23,579 nucleotides of DNA from Flavobacterium psychrophilum (GTDB taxonomy: Bacteria > Bacteroidota > Bacteroidia > Flavobacteriales > Flavobacteriaceae): contig QFQM01000063.1 of the NCBI GenBank assembly GCA_003243255.1, positions 1 through 23,579 on the forward strand, read 5' to 3'. Position numbers and translations under genes: made by a program. Positions 23,130 to 23,579 of this stretch are shown one piece after another; position 1 is the stretch's first letter; the number at the start of each line of letters is the position of its first letter. Under the pieces are notes generated by a model. That model saw only the letters and a program-made list of their open reading frames with translations, ran no database searches and was not told the origin of the DNA.

Positions 23130-23491
23130 TTAAAAAATCATTAAAAATTTTCTAAACAGAAAGATAACATTACCATACAAATCACTGCATTTAGGTAGAT
23201 ATTTAGTAAGAATTTAACGATTTGATATCAAAAAAAAATGTTAAACATCATTAATCACATTTTTTAATTTTTTTAGTTATAAAAAATTGACATTCAATAC
23301 AATAACAATTACGCGTCACCTATTTGTCGATGTTATGTCACTCTTTTTATATATAATAAGTAAGAAAAATATGCTTGATGAAAGGATACAATTCTTAACA
23401 TTGTTGTAATCTTAATCAAATTGTGATTAATGATTACTTTCTGTTAAATAAGCAGGGAGTTAAACTTATATTAACTTAAACTACTACTTAA
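23130..23491. other. AT-rich intergenic region with a 13-bp inverted repeat pair
   Basis: About 360 bases without a gene between the regulator and the next start. ATCATTAATCACA at 23247-23259 recurs as its exact complement TGTGATTAATGAT at 23422-23434. TTAATCA at 23412-23418 pairs with TGATTAA at 23424-23430 across a 5-base loop. The second cluster lies 60-80 bases before the next ATG, a usual place for an operator. No exact TAnnTTTG element was found. Confidence 0.4.
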
Positions 23492-23579
23492 ATGAAAAAG
23501 ATTACTTTAATGATCTTCGGATTGTTGATGTCCTTTTTTGCGTATGCGCAGCTACCAGTGGAGCATTTCGATGATCCAT
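23492..23579 (+). CDS. Exported protein, only the first 29 codons in the window
   Basis: ATG 23492 starts a classic signal peptide, MKKITLMIFGLLMSFFAYAQ, with cleavage expected at or near AYAQ. The mature start LPVEHFDDP is cut by the window end. The signal peptide style and the mature start resemble secreted T9SS cargo of Flavobacteriia, but nothing more can be said from 29 residues. It follows the TPR-HTH regulator on the same strand after a 362-base gap, so it probably has its own promoter. Confidence 0.7.
   Translation, partial: MKKITLMIFGLLMSFFAYAQLPVEHFDDP

Overview
The window looks like part of a chromosome from the Bacteroidota, most probably a Flavobacteriaceae relative close to Flavobacterium. 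Three large secreted proteins end in type IX secretion (T9SS) sorting domains with YPNP motifs. Perfect or near-perfect Bacteroidota promoter elements (TAnnTTTG, two with a TTG at suitable spacing) lie upstream of several genes. Intergenic DNA is very AT-rich, Shine-Dalgarno sites are weak, and there is a TPR/transmembrane/LuxR-like regulator of a type common in this group. No tRNA, rRNA, CRISPR array, transposase or phage gene was seen.

Layout. Positions 1-2280 (+) hold the end of an operon for a type I-like exporter: a HlyD-family periplasmic adaptor cut by the window edge, followed one base later by a TolC-family outer-membrane protein and a terminator. Positions 2537-7345 (+) encode a 1602-aa secreted GH81 endo-beta-1,3-glucanase (laminarinase type) with CBM6, PKD, Ig-like, FnIII and duplicated C-terminal modules. 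A bidirectional hairpin terminator separates it from the convergent gene at 7428-10337 (-), a 969-aa secreted PQQ-type glucose/sorbosone dehydrogenase-like protein that also carries a CBM6. Positions 10519-18636 (-) encode a 2705-aa secreted protein with a complete PhoD-like phosphatase at the N-terminus and a PhoX-like phosphatase near the C-terminus. Between them are four LamG domains, repeated spacer modules and two jelly-roll modules. Next is an envelope di-haem cytochrome c peroxidase/MauG-like protein with a long N-terminal extension (18984-20954, -). A 558-bp AT-rich intergenic region leads to a membrane-anchored TPR-HTH regulator (21513-23129, +) and the first 29 codons of another exported protein (23492 onward, +).

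How the genes may work together (inference). GH81 would cleave beta-1,3-glucan, and the CBM6-linked dehydrogenase could oxidise released or bound sugars at the cell surface. The PhoD-PhoX protein would release phosphate from organic esters and diesters, and its LamG domains suggest binding to a polymer or glycan. Both phosphatase families are Fe/Ca enzymes in their characterised members. The window therefore reads as a polysaccharide and organic-phosphorus scavenging region built from large T9SS cargo proteins. The PhoD+PhoX double phosphatase is its most unusual element.
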